Origin: a virus | DNA: 49,038 nucleotides | Direction: 5' to 3' (one strand) | IMG/VR virus record: IMGVR_UViG_3300025636_000007 | Location: 1-49,038 of that record | Notes under the pieces: generated by a model | What the model was told of the DNA's origin: nothing | What the model saw: only the letters and a program-made list of their open reading frames with translations | Database searches by the model: none | Shown here: positions 9,020 through 17,820 of the stretch, piece after piece | Layout of the letters: each line of letters begins with the position of its first letter | Numbering within the stretch: position 1 is the first letter of the stretch | Translations under genes and position numbers: made by a program

Positions 9020-9741
9020 ACGATTGGTGTGTCCTTATTTAAACCCGCAGAGAAGTGACGTAAAATCACTGGATCTTTAGGTTGTGTACGTGCCCAATTA
9101 AAAGCGTTATAATAGTTCCATCTTAAATCATCATCAAAGATTCCGATTTTAAGATCCTTATATTTTTCTTCTTTCTCGGTTAACCACCAGAGTGAGAACT
9201 GATCCCATGACTTGAGACTGTCTATATACCCTTCTGGCCACCAAGTATCATTCATTTGTTTGTATGTCAAATCCCACCAATCCTGCATAAATTCGCGGAC
9301 GATTGGTTTAGTCATATCATACAAACATACACCACCACAAAGAGTAAATTTAGAAGTACCCTCTGGCGTATCAAAATCACGTTCCGCGTAAATATAATCG
9401 CGGTCATCAGTAAGTTCGGAGAATACTACATCGTAGTCTTTCATCTCATCCCATACTTTAATAATATCTTCGTGCTCACATTCCATGTCAGCATCAATAT
9501 ACATTGTTATGTCATATGGCGAACGTGCCATACCCCATAACTTAGCGCGATAATGGTTGTCACAGATAATAACATCATCAGCAACATCATAACCACGTTC
9601 GTCAATATATTTTTCTTCTGTCACGAGACAGATTTTACAATCCTCATAGAAGTCTCTTAGACTTTCTGCGAGGTTAAGAGCATACAAATAAAAGTTAGGT
9701 TTATTTGATGCTACGATTACAAACCCTTTGGTCTTCTCCAT
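9016..9741 (-). CDS. Glycosyltransferase, GT-A fold
   Basis: A 241-residue cytoplasmic protein beginning KGFVIVASNKPNFYLYALNL, typical of nucleotide-sugar transferases that scan ASN-Y-A-NLAxSL. It has the DxD metal/nucleotide-binding motif YIDADME (D83 and D85). Downstream are TLCGGVCLYD (acceptor-side loop), a Trp-rich segment WDQFSLWWLTE, and LRHFSAGLNKD with a conserved-looking His near the C-terminus. It transfers a sugar from a nucleotide sugar to an unknown acceptor, which could be phage DNA, a virion protein or a host glycan. The start overlaps the preceding stop (TAATG) and the end overlaps the oxygenase start (ATGA). It resembles family 8-like enzymes, but I cannot fix the family. 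Confidence 0.78.
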   Translation of the reverse strand: MEKTKGFVIVASNKPNFYLYALNLAESLRDFYEDCKICLVTEEKYIDERGYDVADDVIICDNHYRAKLWGMARSPYDITMYIDADMECEHEDIIKVWDEMKDYDVVFSELTDDRDYIYAERDFDTPEGTSKFTLCGGVCLYDMTKPIVREFMQDWWDLTYKQMNDTWWPEGYIDSLKSWDQFSLWWLTEKEEKYKDLKIGIFDDDLRWNYYNAFNWARTQPKDPVILRHFSAGLNKDTPIV

Positions 9742-10190
9742 TACTCAGTCCCTTCCAGAGATTCCTGTAGGATGAGAATAGAGTACAAGTCTACTTCGAT
9801 ACGAGACTTCGCACGACGTAACTTTCCTTTTAATTTGCGGTTCTTAGAGGCTTTAATCTCATCAACCTCAAATGCTTCTAGTTTGTAATTAAATAATTTT
9901 TCTAACTTACGTGCTTTCTGGTGTTCCAGTTCACGTTGTTTTTCTTCTTCTTTCTCGGCCTCTTTACGAGTAACGCGACTAATAGTCTCGTTATCGATGT
10001 TTTCTTCGCCTACTGAGGCAACAACTTCATCAAACAACTCATTGTTTTTACCATCTTTATCAGTACGGTTCAATAACATAACTTGACGAGTAACGCGACC
10101 AACATCATCTTCCATTTCTAGGATACAGTTTAGTTTATCTTTTGCTTCAGTTTCCCAAAAAGCATTATCCATCCATTTTCTGTAACTCAT
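9741..10190 (-). CDS. Unknown charged protein preceding the glycosyltransferase
   Basis: I chose the ATG at 10190 (MSYRKWMDNAFWETE), which lies about 10 bases after a GGAG site. An upstream in-frame ATG at 10199 is almost directly on that site. The protein is about 149 residues, highly charged, with a probable helical or coiled-coil region rich in Glu and Lys in its second half (KEAEKEEEKQRELEHQKARK) and a basic stretch KLKGKLRRAKSR. No catalytic motif is seen. It is translationally coupled to the glycosyltransferase, so it may be a partner or adaptor in the same modification step. Confidence 0.75.
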   Translation of the reverse strand: MSYRKWMDNAFWETEAKDKLNCILEMEDDVGRVTRQVMLLNRTDKDGKNNELFDEVVASVGEENIDNETISRVTRKEAEKEEEKQRELEHQKARKLEKLFNYKLEAFEVDEIKASKNRKLKGKLRRAKSRIEVDLYSILILQESLEGTE

Positions 10191-10241
10191 ATACTTCATT
10201 CTCCAAAGGGGGGTGTTAAATTCAATTCACTATTATATATC

Positions 10242-10272
10242 AAAAAACTAAGTGGGCCATTTCAGACCCACT
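10242..10272 (-). terminator. Intrinsic terminator after the tetrapeptide-repeat gene
   Basis: On the minus strand AGTGGGTC (10272-10265), loop TGAAAT, GGCCCACT (10258-10251) form an 8-bp stem with one T-G pair, followed after TAG by six Ts (10247-10242). It ends the repeat-gene transcript, but it also lies only about 10 bases after the start expected from the promoter at 10286-10314. Confidence 0.8.
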
Positions 10273-10285
10273 CAATATGTTACCT

Positions 10286-10314
10286 ATTATACATCATGTT
10301 TCACTACGTGTCAA
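10286..10314 (-). promoter_or_regulatory. Consensus sigma70 promoter just upstream of a terminator
   Basis: TTGACA (10314-10309), 17-base spacer, TATAAT (10291-10286) on the minus strand: a full consensus. The -35 abuts the stop codon of the repeat gene. Transcription would start near 10279 and meet the terminator at 10272-10242. Confidence 0.8.
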
Positions 10315-10317
10315 GTA

Positions 10318-13300
10318 TTACGCAATTCTCACATATAGTGTATAACCCTGTACAGTCTGGAACGTAGGTTGGATAGTGGCACCAACATAGTTTCCTACGA
10401 ACGCACGGGAGTAATTACCTGTAAAGTCTCTTGAGTAATTACCAGTAAAGTCACGAGCATATTCACCCGTAAAGTTACCCGCATAGGTAGAGTTTCTTGT
10501 GCGACCATAGTCAGCAGAATATGCTGAAGTACGTAGTCTTGAGTATGCGGATACGCGAACTCGACTGAAAGTATCAGTTGAATTACGAGTATACTCACCT
10601 AAGAATCCACGTGTATAGTCACCAATAAAGTTACCAGCGTACGCACTTACACGGTTACGAATATAGTTACCCGCAAATGTTCTTGCGTAGTTACCAGTAA
10701 AATCACCAGTAAATACAGTTGCGTAGGCTCCTGCGTATTCACCTGTAAATGTTCTTGCGTAGTTACCAGTAAAATCACCCGCATATTGACGAGCATAATT
10801 ACCGATATAATCACGGGCATAGTTGCCAGTGAAAGTAGTAGCATATGTACCCGCATATTCACCTACGAAACCGCGTGAGTAAGCACCAGTATATTCGCCA
10901 GCAAATCCACGAGAGTATGTACCAGTATATTCGCCAACAAATCCACGGTTATACGTACCAGTATATTCACCCGCAAAACCGCGTGAGTATGTACCAGTAT
11001 ATTCACCTGTAAATGTTCTTGCGTAGTTACCAGTATATGACGATGGACGCGTACGTGAGTAAGTCTCTATACGAGTTCTTGAGAAGTCACGAGCATAGTT
11101 ACCAACATAAGAAGTAGCATATGTACCAGTATATTCACCAGCGAAGTTACGAGAATAGTTACCCGCATATGACGATGGACGTGAGCGAACATATGAAGAC
11201 ACTCGAGTTCTTACAAAATTACGTGAATAGTTACCAACATAAGAATTCGCATATGTACCAGTATATTGACCAGAGAAACCGCGTGAGTACGTACCGGCAT
11301 ATTCACCAGCGAATCCACGTGAGTATGTACCAGTATATTGACCAGAGAATCCACGAGAATAGTTACCAACATAGTTTCCAGCAAAGTTGCCGACGTAGTT
11401 GCCCGCAAAGTTACCAGCGAAGTTACGTGCGTAATTACCAGCAAACGTTCTTGCGTAGTTACCGACAAAGTCACCCGCAAAATCTGTTACACGGTCACGT
11501 GCGTAGGCACTTGAACGAGTTGCGACATAAGCAGAAACACGTGTACGAGCATAAGCAGAGTAACGAGTACGTGTTGAAGTACGAGCATATTCACCAACAA
11601 AGTTTCCTGCATATTCACCGGCAAAACCACGTGCGTAGTTACCTACGAAGTCGCCTGCGAAACCACGTGCGTAGTTACCAACAAAGTTACCAGCGAAGTT
11701 TGTTACACGGTCACGAGTAAAGTCACCAACATAATCAGTAATACGTGTACGAGCATAAGCAGAACTACGGCTGCGTGTGAATGCAGTTACACGGTCACGA
11801 GTGAAGTTACCAACGTAATCAGTAATACGAGTACGAGCATATGCTGAAGTACGAGTACGACCGAATGCAGTTACACGGTCACGAGTGAAGTTACCAACGT
11901 AATCAGTAATACGAGTACGAGCATAGGCACTATAACGTGTACGAGCAGAAACTCGAGTACTTGTACGAGAATAGTTACCAACAAAGTCACCAGTAAAGTT
12001 TGTTACACGGTTACGAGTAAAATCACCAACATAGTTAGTAATACGAGTACGGGCATACGCACTATAACGAGTTCTTGTTGAAGTACGAGTACTTGTTCTA
12101 GCATAGTTACCAATAAAGTTTCCTACGTAGTTACCTGTATATGTGGTCGTATAATTACCGACAAAGTTACCAGCATATCCACGCGCGTAGTTACCACCAT
12201 AGTTACCCGCATAATAACCAGTGCGAGTGTATGTTCCCGTTGCGGTATATGTGGTCACACGAGTACGGGCATAGTCGCCAACGTAGTTACCAGCATACTC
12301 CAGTGTGCGAGCATAACCAGCTGTGCGAGCGTAGTCTGTTACACGAGTACGGACATAGTTACCGACGAAATTAGCGATATAATTACCGGTGTAATACTCG
12401 GCGGTAGATCCTATGCGATATCTTGCGAATCCGGCAGGACTTACTCTGCTACGAGTTGAAGTACGTGTGAAGTATGCGGTTCGAGAATAATTAAGCGTCC
12501 GTGTGAAGTAGGACAAGTACCCCCACATATAACGTGCGTAACTGACATACCGAGCATAGTTATCTTGACCACCATAGTTACCAACGAAGTCACCAGTATA
12601 AGTTACAGTACCGGCATAGTTACCTTCATATGTAGCAGTAGTACCATATGGATTACTGTACCTAATATAACTCGCTGAGTAATCTACTGTACGGTCAGTA
12701 TTACGTACAGCGGCATAATTACCTGTAAAATAAAGCACGCTTGTGTAGTAACCGGGCCTTGTGTAAGTTGCAGTATAGGTACCGGCATAGTTACCAACAA
12801 AGTCACCAACATAATAGAGTGGACTTGTGTATGCTAAAGTTCTGGTAGATGTACGTGAGTATGTTCCCGCATAAGCAGAATAACGAGTACGAGCAGACGT
12901 ACGCGTAAAGTCACCAATACGATTACGTATGTAATCAGTTGCGCGAGTTCTAGCATATTCACCAACAAAGTTACCACCAAAGTTACCAGCATATCCACGG
13001 GCATAGTTACCTATGAAATCACCAGTAAATGTAGTCGCATAGTTACCTACGAAGTCGCCAGCGTAGTTAGTAATACGAGTTCTAGCATATTCACCAACAA
13101 AGTCTCCGGCAAAGTTACCCGCATATCCACGAGCATAGTTACCGACAAAGTTACCAGTATATGTGGTCGTATAATTACCGATAAAGTTACCAGCATAGTT
13201 ACCCGCATAGTTTCTTGCGTAGTTACCTACGAAGTTTCCGGTGTAAGTAGTAGTGTAATTACCGATAAAGTTACCAGCATAGTTACCCGCATAGTTTCTT

Positions 13301-15462
13301 GCGTAGTTGCCTACGTAGTTACCAGTATATGTGGTTGTATAATTACCGATAAAGTTACCGGCAAAGTTTGTTACACGGTCACGTGCGTAAGCTGAAACAC
13401 GAGTACGTGTTGAAGTACGAGCGTAGGCACTATAACGTGTACGGGCAGATGTGCGAGTTGAGGTACGCGCATAGTTACCAATAAAGTCACCCGCGAATCC
13501 ACGAGAATAATTACCGATAAATCCACGAGCATAGTCACCAACAAATCCACGAGAATAATTACCGATAAAGTTACCGGCAAAGTTTGTTACACGATTACGA
13601 GCATATGAAGATACACGCGCTCTTGAGTAAATACCAGCGAAGTTAGTTACACGGTCACGAGTGTAGTCTGTTATACGAGTGCGACCGTAGTCAGCAGAAT
13701 AAACAGAAACACGGTTACGTGAGTAAGTTCCAGCATAAGTTGATACACGATTACGGGCATATGTTCCAGCATAAGCAGAAACACGGTTACGTGAGTAAGT
13801 TCCAGCGAACGTTGAACCACGAGTACGAGTAAACGCTCCAGTGTAGTTTCCTACAAATCCGCGAGAATAGTTACCCGCAAAGTTACGGGCATATGTTCCA
13901 GCATAAGTTGATACACGTGTACGACCATATGTTCCTGAGAACGATGATGGACGTGTACGAGTGAATGCTCCAGTATATTGACCAGAGAATGAACGAGAAT
14001 AGTTACCTACAAAGTCTCGAGCATATGTTCCCGCATAAGATGATACGCGGTTACGAGCATATGTTCCTGTGTAAGTTGATACGCGGTTACGAGCATATGT
14101 TCCAGCATAAGATGATACACGGTTACGTGAGTAAGTACCTGAGTAAACCGAAACACGGTTACGAGCATATGTACCTGAGTAAACCGAAACACGGTTACGA
14201 GCATATGTTCCCGCGTAAGTTGATACACGACCACGAGTATACGCTGATGGACGAGTACGTGAGAACGTACCAGTAAAATCAGTAATACGGTTACGAGTGA
14301 ATGTAGAAACTCGAGCTCGGGCATAATAACCAGTGAAGTTACCAGTAAACCCTTGTAGACGAACACGCGTGTAAGTCGATTGACGGTTTAATACATATTC
14401 ACCAGTAAATGTACGGCTGAAATTAGTTACGCGGTCACGTGAATAAGTTGATTGACGGTCGCGTGTATAGTTACCTACGAAATCTCCGACATATTCTCCA
14501 GCGAAGTTACGAGTATAATTACCCGCAAAATCACGTGTATAGTTTCCGATGTAGTTTCCGACAAAATCTTGAGCAGAAGTACGAGTAGATACGCGACTGA
14601 ATGTAGAATTACGGTCACGTGTATACGCAGAAACACGTGTACGGACATATGCGCTATTACGAATACGTGAATATGACTGGTCAATAATATCACGCGCAGT
14701 ATTTAACGCGGAACCTACTGACTTCCATACGCCAGGTAAAGTTGGTGCACCTTGCGTTGATGAACGCAACTGATAAGAACCGATGTTACCTACAATAGCA
14801 CGTAGAGTTTTAATTCGTTGTCCAAGAGTATACTGAATTTGGTCATCAGTCATTTCTTGGAAACCTTGATAGTCACCATTGACATCATACAATGTAGCAA
14901 CTGGGCGAACAGCAGAAACTGTAGGCATAGCAACACGTAAGTATATATGATATGATGTTGCGCTTCCGTCACCACGGGTATCACTGAATACGTTCGGTAT
15001 AAATTGAACGTAGTCGGTGCCTGGGCTTGAAGAGGCAAGTTTGAATGTTCCTTGGTAATCATTCGACGCAAGATTACTGAGAACACGATTCGCTAAGTTA
15101 TTCAAATCACCGTCTACCATTTCGTAGAAGCCTGGGTTTGAAGTAGCGTAATAACCTACTGGTCGGACAAAGTCTGCGCCTGATTCACTAGCAGAACCAC
15201 CATTTTGATAAACAGTAGTTGTTGTAGTACCAGAAGTGATTTGTGAAGCCGGATGAGTCCCTGTCGATTCGTTAAAAAACGTATCGACGAACGTACCGAT
15301 ATTCACATCACCCGTAAGACTTAAATTACCAACATCAGAAGTGCCCGATGTTGATAGTGCCTGTCCCACTGCATACGCAAGATAATTTTCTTCCGTAGGA
15401 GTGAATTCCTGTAGGTCACCATTCGAATTTTTAATTTTTAGTGGTATACTCGATGCTGACAC
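10318..15462 (-). CDS. Giant tetrapeptide-repeat virion protein (1,714 aa)
   Basis: The start is GTG at 15462, with an AAAGAGAG ribosome-like site upstream. Residues 1-262 form a non-repetitive domain (for example GDVNIGTFVDTFFNE and RPVATLYDVNGDY) that probably anchors the protein. From about residue 263 to 1692 the sequence is a continuous four-residue repeat, consensus [GRST]-[NTDES]-[YFR]-[ASTVI], seen as GNYA, RNFA, GTYA, RNRV, SSYA, GDFV. The last 22 residues (TIQPTFQTVQGYTLYVRIA) are again unique. The repeat is rich in Tyr, Phe, Arg, Asn and Gly; I saw no Lys, Cys or His in it. Such a protein is almost certainly an extended virion fibre or coat. I recall similar Tyr-Gly-Asn repeat proteins in marine T4-like phages, but no defined fold or function. 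Confidence 0.85.
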   Translation of the reverse strand: MSASSIPLKIKNSNGDLQEFTPTEENYLAYAVGQALSTSGTSDVGNLSLTGDVNIGTFVDTFFNESTGTHPASQITSGTTTTTVYQNGGSASESGADFVRPVGYYATSNPGFYEMVDGDLNNLANRVLSNLASNDYQGTFKLASSSPGTDYVQFIPNVFSDTRGDGSATSYHIYLRVAMPTVSAVRPVATLYDVNGDYQGFQEMTDDQIQYTLGQRIKTLRAIVGNIGSYQLRSSTQGAPTLPGVWKSVGSALNTARDIIDQSYSRIRNSAYVRTRVSAYTRDRNSTFSRVSTRTSAQDFVGNYIGNYTRDFAGNYTRNFAGEYVGDFVGNYTRDRQSTYSRDRVTNFSRTFTGEYVLNRQSTYTRVRLQGFTGNFTGYYARARVSTFTRNRITDFTGTFSRTRPSAYTRGRVSTYAGTYARNRVSVYSGTYARNRVSVYSGTYSRNRVSSYAGTYARNRVSTYTGTYARNRVSSYAGTYARDFVGNYSRSFSGQYTGAFTRTRPSSFSGTYGRTRVSTYAGTYARNFAGNYSRGFVGNYTGAFTRTRGSTFAGTYSRNRVSAYAGTYARNRVSTYAGTYSRNRVSVYSADYGRTRITDYTRDRVTNFAGIYSRARVSSYARNRVTNFAGNFIGNYSRGFVGDYARGFIGNYSRGFAGDFIGNYARTSTRTSARTRYSAYARTSTRTRVSAYARDRVTNFAGNFIGNYTTTYTGNYVGNYARNYAGNYAGNFIGNYTTTYTGNFVGNYARNYAGNYAGNFIGNYTTTYTGNFVGNYARGYAGNFAGDFVGEYARTRITNYAGDFVGNYATTFTGDFIGNYARGYAGNFGGNFVGEYARTRATDYIRNRIGDFTRTSARTRYSAYAGTYSRTSTRTLAYTSPLYYVGDFVGNYAGTYTATYTRPGYYTSVLYFTGNYAAVRNTDRTVDYSASYIRYSNPYGTTATYEGNYAGTVTYTGDFVGNYGGQDNYARYVSYARYMWGYLSYFTRTLNYSRTAYFTRTSTRSRVSPAGFARYRIGSTAEYYTGNYIANFVGNYVRTRVTDYARTAGYARTLEYAGNYVGDYARTRVTTYTATGTYTRTGYYAGNYGGNYARGYAGNFVGNYTTTYTGNYVGNFIGNYARTSTRTSTRTRYSAYARTRITNYVGDFTRNRVTNFTGDFVGNYSRTSTRVSARTRYSAYARTRITDYVGNFTRDRVTAFGRTRTSAYARTRITDYVGNFTRDRVTAFTRSRSSAYARTRITDYVGDFTRDRVTNFAGNFVGNYARGFAGDFVGNYARGFAGEYAGNFVGEYARTSTRTRYSAYARTRVSAYVATRSSAYARDRVTDFAGDFVGNYARTFAGNYARNFAGNFAGNYVGNFAGNYVGNYSRGFSGQYTGTYSRGFAGEYAGTYSRGFSGQYTGTYANSYVGNYSRNFVRTRVSSYVRSRPSSYAGNYSRNFAGEYTGTYATSYVGNYARDFSRTRIETYSRTRPSSYTGNYARTFTGEYTGTYSRGFAGEYTGTYNRGFVGEYTGTYSRGFAGEYTGAYSRGFVGEYAGTYATTFTGNYARDYIGNYARQYAGDFTGNYARTFTGEYAGAYATVFTGDFTGNYARTFAGNYIRNRVSAYAGNFIGDYTRGFLGEYTRNSTDTFSRVRVSAYSRLRTSAYSADYGRTRNSTYAGNFTGEYARDFTGNYSRDFTGNYSRAFVGNYVGATIQPTFQTVQGYTLYVRIA
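10389..14676 (-). repeat. Coding tandem repeat, 12-nt unit, about 357 copies
   Basis: The tetrapeptide repeat appears in DNA as degenerate 12-base units, with larger near-identical blocks of 12 residues (GTYARNRVSSYA) and about 36 residues (GNFIGNYTTTYTGN-VGNYARNYAGNYA, around 13140-13370). The stretch around 12420-12850 is the most diverged part but keeps the four-residue spacing. The repeat stays in one open frame over 4.3 kb. Confidence 0.9.
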
Positions 15463-15566
15463 AATATCGCTCTCTTTATTAAGTTAAAAGGGGGGTTAAT
15501 CATATATATCTATAACGAAAAATGCGCACTACCCTTTCTATCACGCACCTATATTTTCAATAATAG

Positions 15567-15574
15567 TATTTATA
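15567..15574 (-). promoter_or_regulatory. T4-type late promoter for the tetrapeptide-repeat gene
   Basis: TATAAATA on the minus strand, 105 bases before the GTG start, giving an unusually long leader of about 100 bases. The leader includes ACCCCCCTTTTAAC before the ribosome site; a similar C-run precedes the 10190 gene. Confidence 0.75.
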
Positions 15575-15602
15575 CTTTTAGTTTCCACTACTTATCAGTA
15601 TC

Positions 15603-16415
15603 TTACTGAAGCATACCGCCCGGTGGTGCTGGAGGTGTAGTTGGTGGAGGTGTACTTGGTGGAGGTGTAGTTGGTGGAGGTGTAGTACTGGCCATTTGAC
15701 GACCTACTTTATAATAAACTCCGCCTGGATTACTAGTGGATGCGGTACCTCTAATATATGTAAATTCGCCTATGGTCTTCGAAGTCAAATTATTTAAAGA
15801 CGTGGAAGTACCCGAAAATACTTGAGTACCGTTAAACCATATAGAATCTCCATATGGGCCATCTTGCCAATATGTATTACTTGCGGTATAGTAAGGAGCT
15901 ATAGGTGGATATGATGGAGTATCATTTTCAGTTGTGGTTTCTCGACGAACTTGATAAAACCCACCAGCTGAACCGCCGTTTACGAAGGCGTCTCGAAAAT
16001 ACTTCCAACCACCTGATACTATGGAAGTTGTTCCATCAAAATCACCCGCAAACACTGCTACATCATTCCAATATACCGTGTCTTCTTGGAAAATTCTCCA
16101 ATAAAATTTAGGAACACTAGTTGAATAGAAAGGCCCGTTAGGATTAATTGGTTCATTAAAATCAATATTTAATATAAAGTCCCCACTCGTTGTGGAAACA
16201 ATTTCTAATGTATGTTTGTTTCTTATTTCGAAATCAACATTCTTTAAATAATTACCTGAAGGGTCATTAACATCTACCTGAATAGACCAAGACCTATCAG
16301 ACGATAAATCCTGCCAAACACCAAAAGTCCCAGAGAACTGAGACGTGTCGGTGGCATCAGGGTCAGCAGTAGAGTTAACTACTGCCCTGATTTGATAATC
16401 ACTAGAAGATGCCAT
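15603..16415 (-). CDS. Appendage protein with proline-rich tail (270 aa)
   Basis: The N-terminal domain (MASSSDYQIRAVVNST to about residue 95) contains VDFEIRNKHTLEIVSTTSGD, nearly the same as a segment of the next protein upstream, so the two are paralogues. The middle has two similar motifs, VFAGDFDGTTSIV-GGWKYFRD and VFSGTSTSLNN-TIGEFTYIRG, suggesting a duplicated beta domain. The last 25 or so residues are TTPPP/STPPP repeats ending PPGGMLQ, an extended linker or tip. It is probably a late virion surface protein; no enzyme motif is visible. Confidence 0.72.
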   Translation of the reverse strand: MASSSDYQIRAVVNSTADPDATDTSQFSGTFGVWQDLSSDRSWSIQVDVNDPSGNYLKNVDFEIRNKHTLEIVSTTSGDFILNIDFNEPINPNGPFYSTSVPKFYWRIFQEDTVYWNDVAVFAGDFDGTTSIVSGGWKYFRDAFVNGGSAGGFYQVRRETTTENDTPSYPPIAPYYTASNTYWQDGPYGDSIWFNGTQVFSGTSTSLNNLTSKTIGEFTYIRGTASTSNPGGVYYKVGRQMASTTPPPTTPPPSTPPPTTPPAPPGGMLQ

Positions 16416-16419
16416 TATC

Positions 16420-17433
16420 TTATTTTATCGAGAACTCGCCGCTGTCATCTGGAGCAGTACCACCACCGCTTGGAGGATTAGGTGGAGTATCTGGTTGAGT
16501 TGAAGGTGGTGGCGCAGCACTATATAGCCAAGTTCGCGATGAGAAGGATTCGTTAACACCACCCACTGTAGCATTCGACGTAGCAACCGTACCGAGATAT
16601 GTACCATCAGTTTTAAATTGAATAGTAACCGAGGCAGTACCACCGGTAGCGAATTCATCAATTTCCACAGAAACATCATCACCGACTAGTGTGTTTGTGA
16701 TTGCGACATCTTGGTCAGATACGAAGGCGTCTATACCAAATGTTCCAGTTGTTGAACAAACAACGGTATTTGGAGCAGCTGCTTCACGAATTTGAAATGT
16801 GAATGTTCTATCATAGTTACCATCAGTTGCCGCTAGAGGTAACGTTAATGCCCACTCACGAGCACTGCTCAGACTCAACCAATTTGTGGTATCTCCACTA
16901 AAACGAGATGATTGTGCTGCGTCGGTAGAGACGACAGTCGCTTTAATTTCGTATTGAGCAGCATCAACAATACCACTGTACCAAGATGATGTGAAAGTCT
17001 GTTCACCACTAAGAGTGGCGTTACTCTTAGTGACTAGACCTTGAATAGTACCAGTTGGATTAAAACGAATCTTACCTGAAGCAGTACCCGCACTAGTCGT
17101 ATATTCATCAACGTTAAAACCGATACTCTGACCAGTTAAAGTAGTATATACGTAACCATCAGAGATGTTCATCTGTAGTAAGAACTTATCAGAAGTTTGC
17201 GACACTATTTCAAGTGTGTGTTTGTTCCTGATTGTGAAATCTACTGGAACGACATAAGTGCCATCAACATCAGCAGTATCGACGGCAAGAGTCCATGTTT
17301 GGTTAGCAGATAGTGGTAACCATGTGTCGAGGGTACCTGAAGATAATACGTCCGCAATAGCAACACCGTTAGGGAATTGCGGATTACCATCTAACGTAGC
17401 TTTAATTTCGTAATCAGCGTTAGTGTATGCCAT
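16420..17433 (-). CDS. Appendage protein with duplicated beta domains (337 aa)
   Basis: The protein contains two related domains. The first has DYEIKATLDGN-WLPLSANQTWTLAV and VDFTIRNKHTLEIVSQTSDK. The second, from about residue 155, has QYEIKATVVSTD-WLSLSSAREWALTL and FTFQIREAAAPNTVVCSTTG. Each is followed by a beta segment of the type SGKIRFNPTGTIQGLVTKSNAT / SVTIQF-DGTYLGTVATSNAT. The C-terminus is Pro/Gly-rich. It lies five bases from its paralogue at 15603-16415 and has its own late promoter at 17486-17493. Probably an adhesin-like virion protein. Confidence 0.75.
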   Translation of the reverse strand: MAYTNADYEIKATLDGNPQFPNGVAIADVLSSGTLDTWLPLSANQTWTLAVDTADVDGTYVVPVDFTIRNKHTLEIVSQTSDKFLLQMNISDGYVYTTLTGQSIGFNVDEYTTSAGTASGKIRFNPTGTIQGLVTKSNATLSGEQTFTSSWYSGIVDAAQYEIKATVVSTDAAQSSRFSGDTTNWLSLSSAREWALTLPLAATDGNYDRTFTFQIREAAAPNTVVCSTTGTFGIDAFVSDQDVAITNTLVGDDVSVEIDEFATGGTASVTIQFKTDGTYLGTVATSNATVGGVNESFSSRTWLYSAAPPPSTQPDTPPNPPSGGGTAPDDSGEFSIK

Positions 17434-17480
17434 TTTTTTGTCCTGTATTTTATTAAAATTTTATGTCTGTTATTAGACTA

Positions 17481-17807
17481 TTATGTATTTATATACCATT
17501 TATCCGCAAAACCGGTAGTAGATATTAAATTGACTATATTATTATTTATAACACCTGTAATATTACCATTAGTGTAGAAAGTAATACTTGCTTGTAAATT
17601 AGAACTATCAGTCGAAAAATCATTGGCTGAGGCAGATACAGTTTTTCCTATTAACGGATTAACAATATTAAGTTCTTCTGTCACTGGAGGTGGTTCAGGT
17701 GTTAATGTTCGCTCAAAATGTAATATGTTACCTAGGTACACTCTTTTAACATATCGTGTACCTAGTTTAACTTCTTCTGAACTGACACCGTTGAATTTAA
17801 ACGCCAT
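17481..17807 (-). CDS. Small virion protein related to the appendage paralogues (108 aa)
   Basis: It starts MAFKFNGVSSEEVKLGTRYV, a short module that likely docks to the virion, then has a Pro-rich hinge (TPEPPPVTEEL). Its C-terminal part, LQASITFYTNGNITGVINNN, resembles the second half of the repeated domain in the 337-aa protein (SVTIQFKTDGTYLGTV). The three genes may therefore descend from one family. The late promoter for the next gene overlaps its stop region. Confidence 0.7.
   Translation of the reverse strand: MAFKFNGVSSEEVKLGTRYVKRVYLGNILHFERTLTPEPPPVTEELNIVNPLIGKTVSASANDFSTDSSNLQASITFYTNGNITGVINNNIVNLISTTGFADKWYINT
17486..17493 (-). promoter_or_regulatory. T4-type late promoter
   Basis: TATAAATA on the minus strand, 53 bases before the 337-aa appendage gene and inside the last codons of the 108-aa gene. 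Confidence 0.75.
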
Positions 17808-17820
17808 AATATAATCTCTA

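Noticed and set aside
11121-11720. Plus-strand reading frame in the repeat region (His/Tyr/Gln-rich)
   Set aside because: It is the complement of the repeat gene; it has no ribosome site or promoter and its composition is explained by the opposite strand.
10389-14676. CRISPR-like or satellite DNA array
   Set aside because: The repeat is 12-base, degenerate, in one open frame of 1,714 codons with unique ends, so it is a coding tandem repeat and has no spacers.
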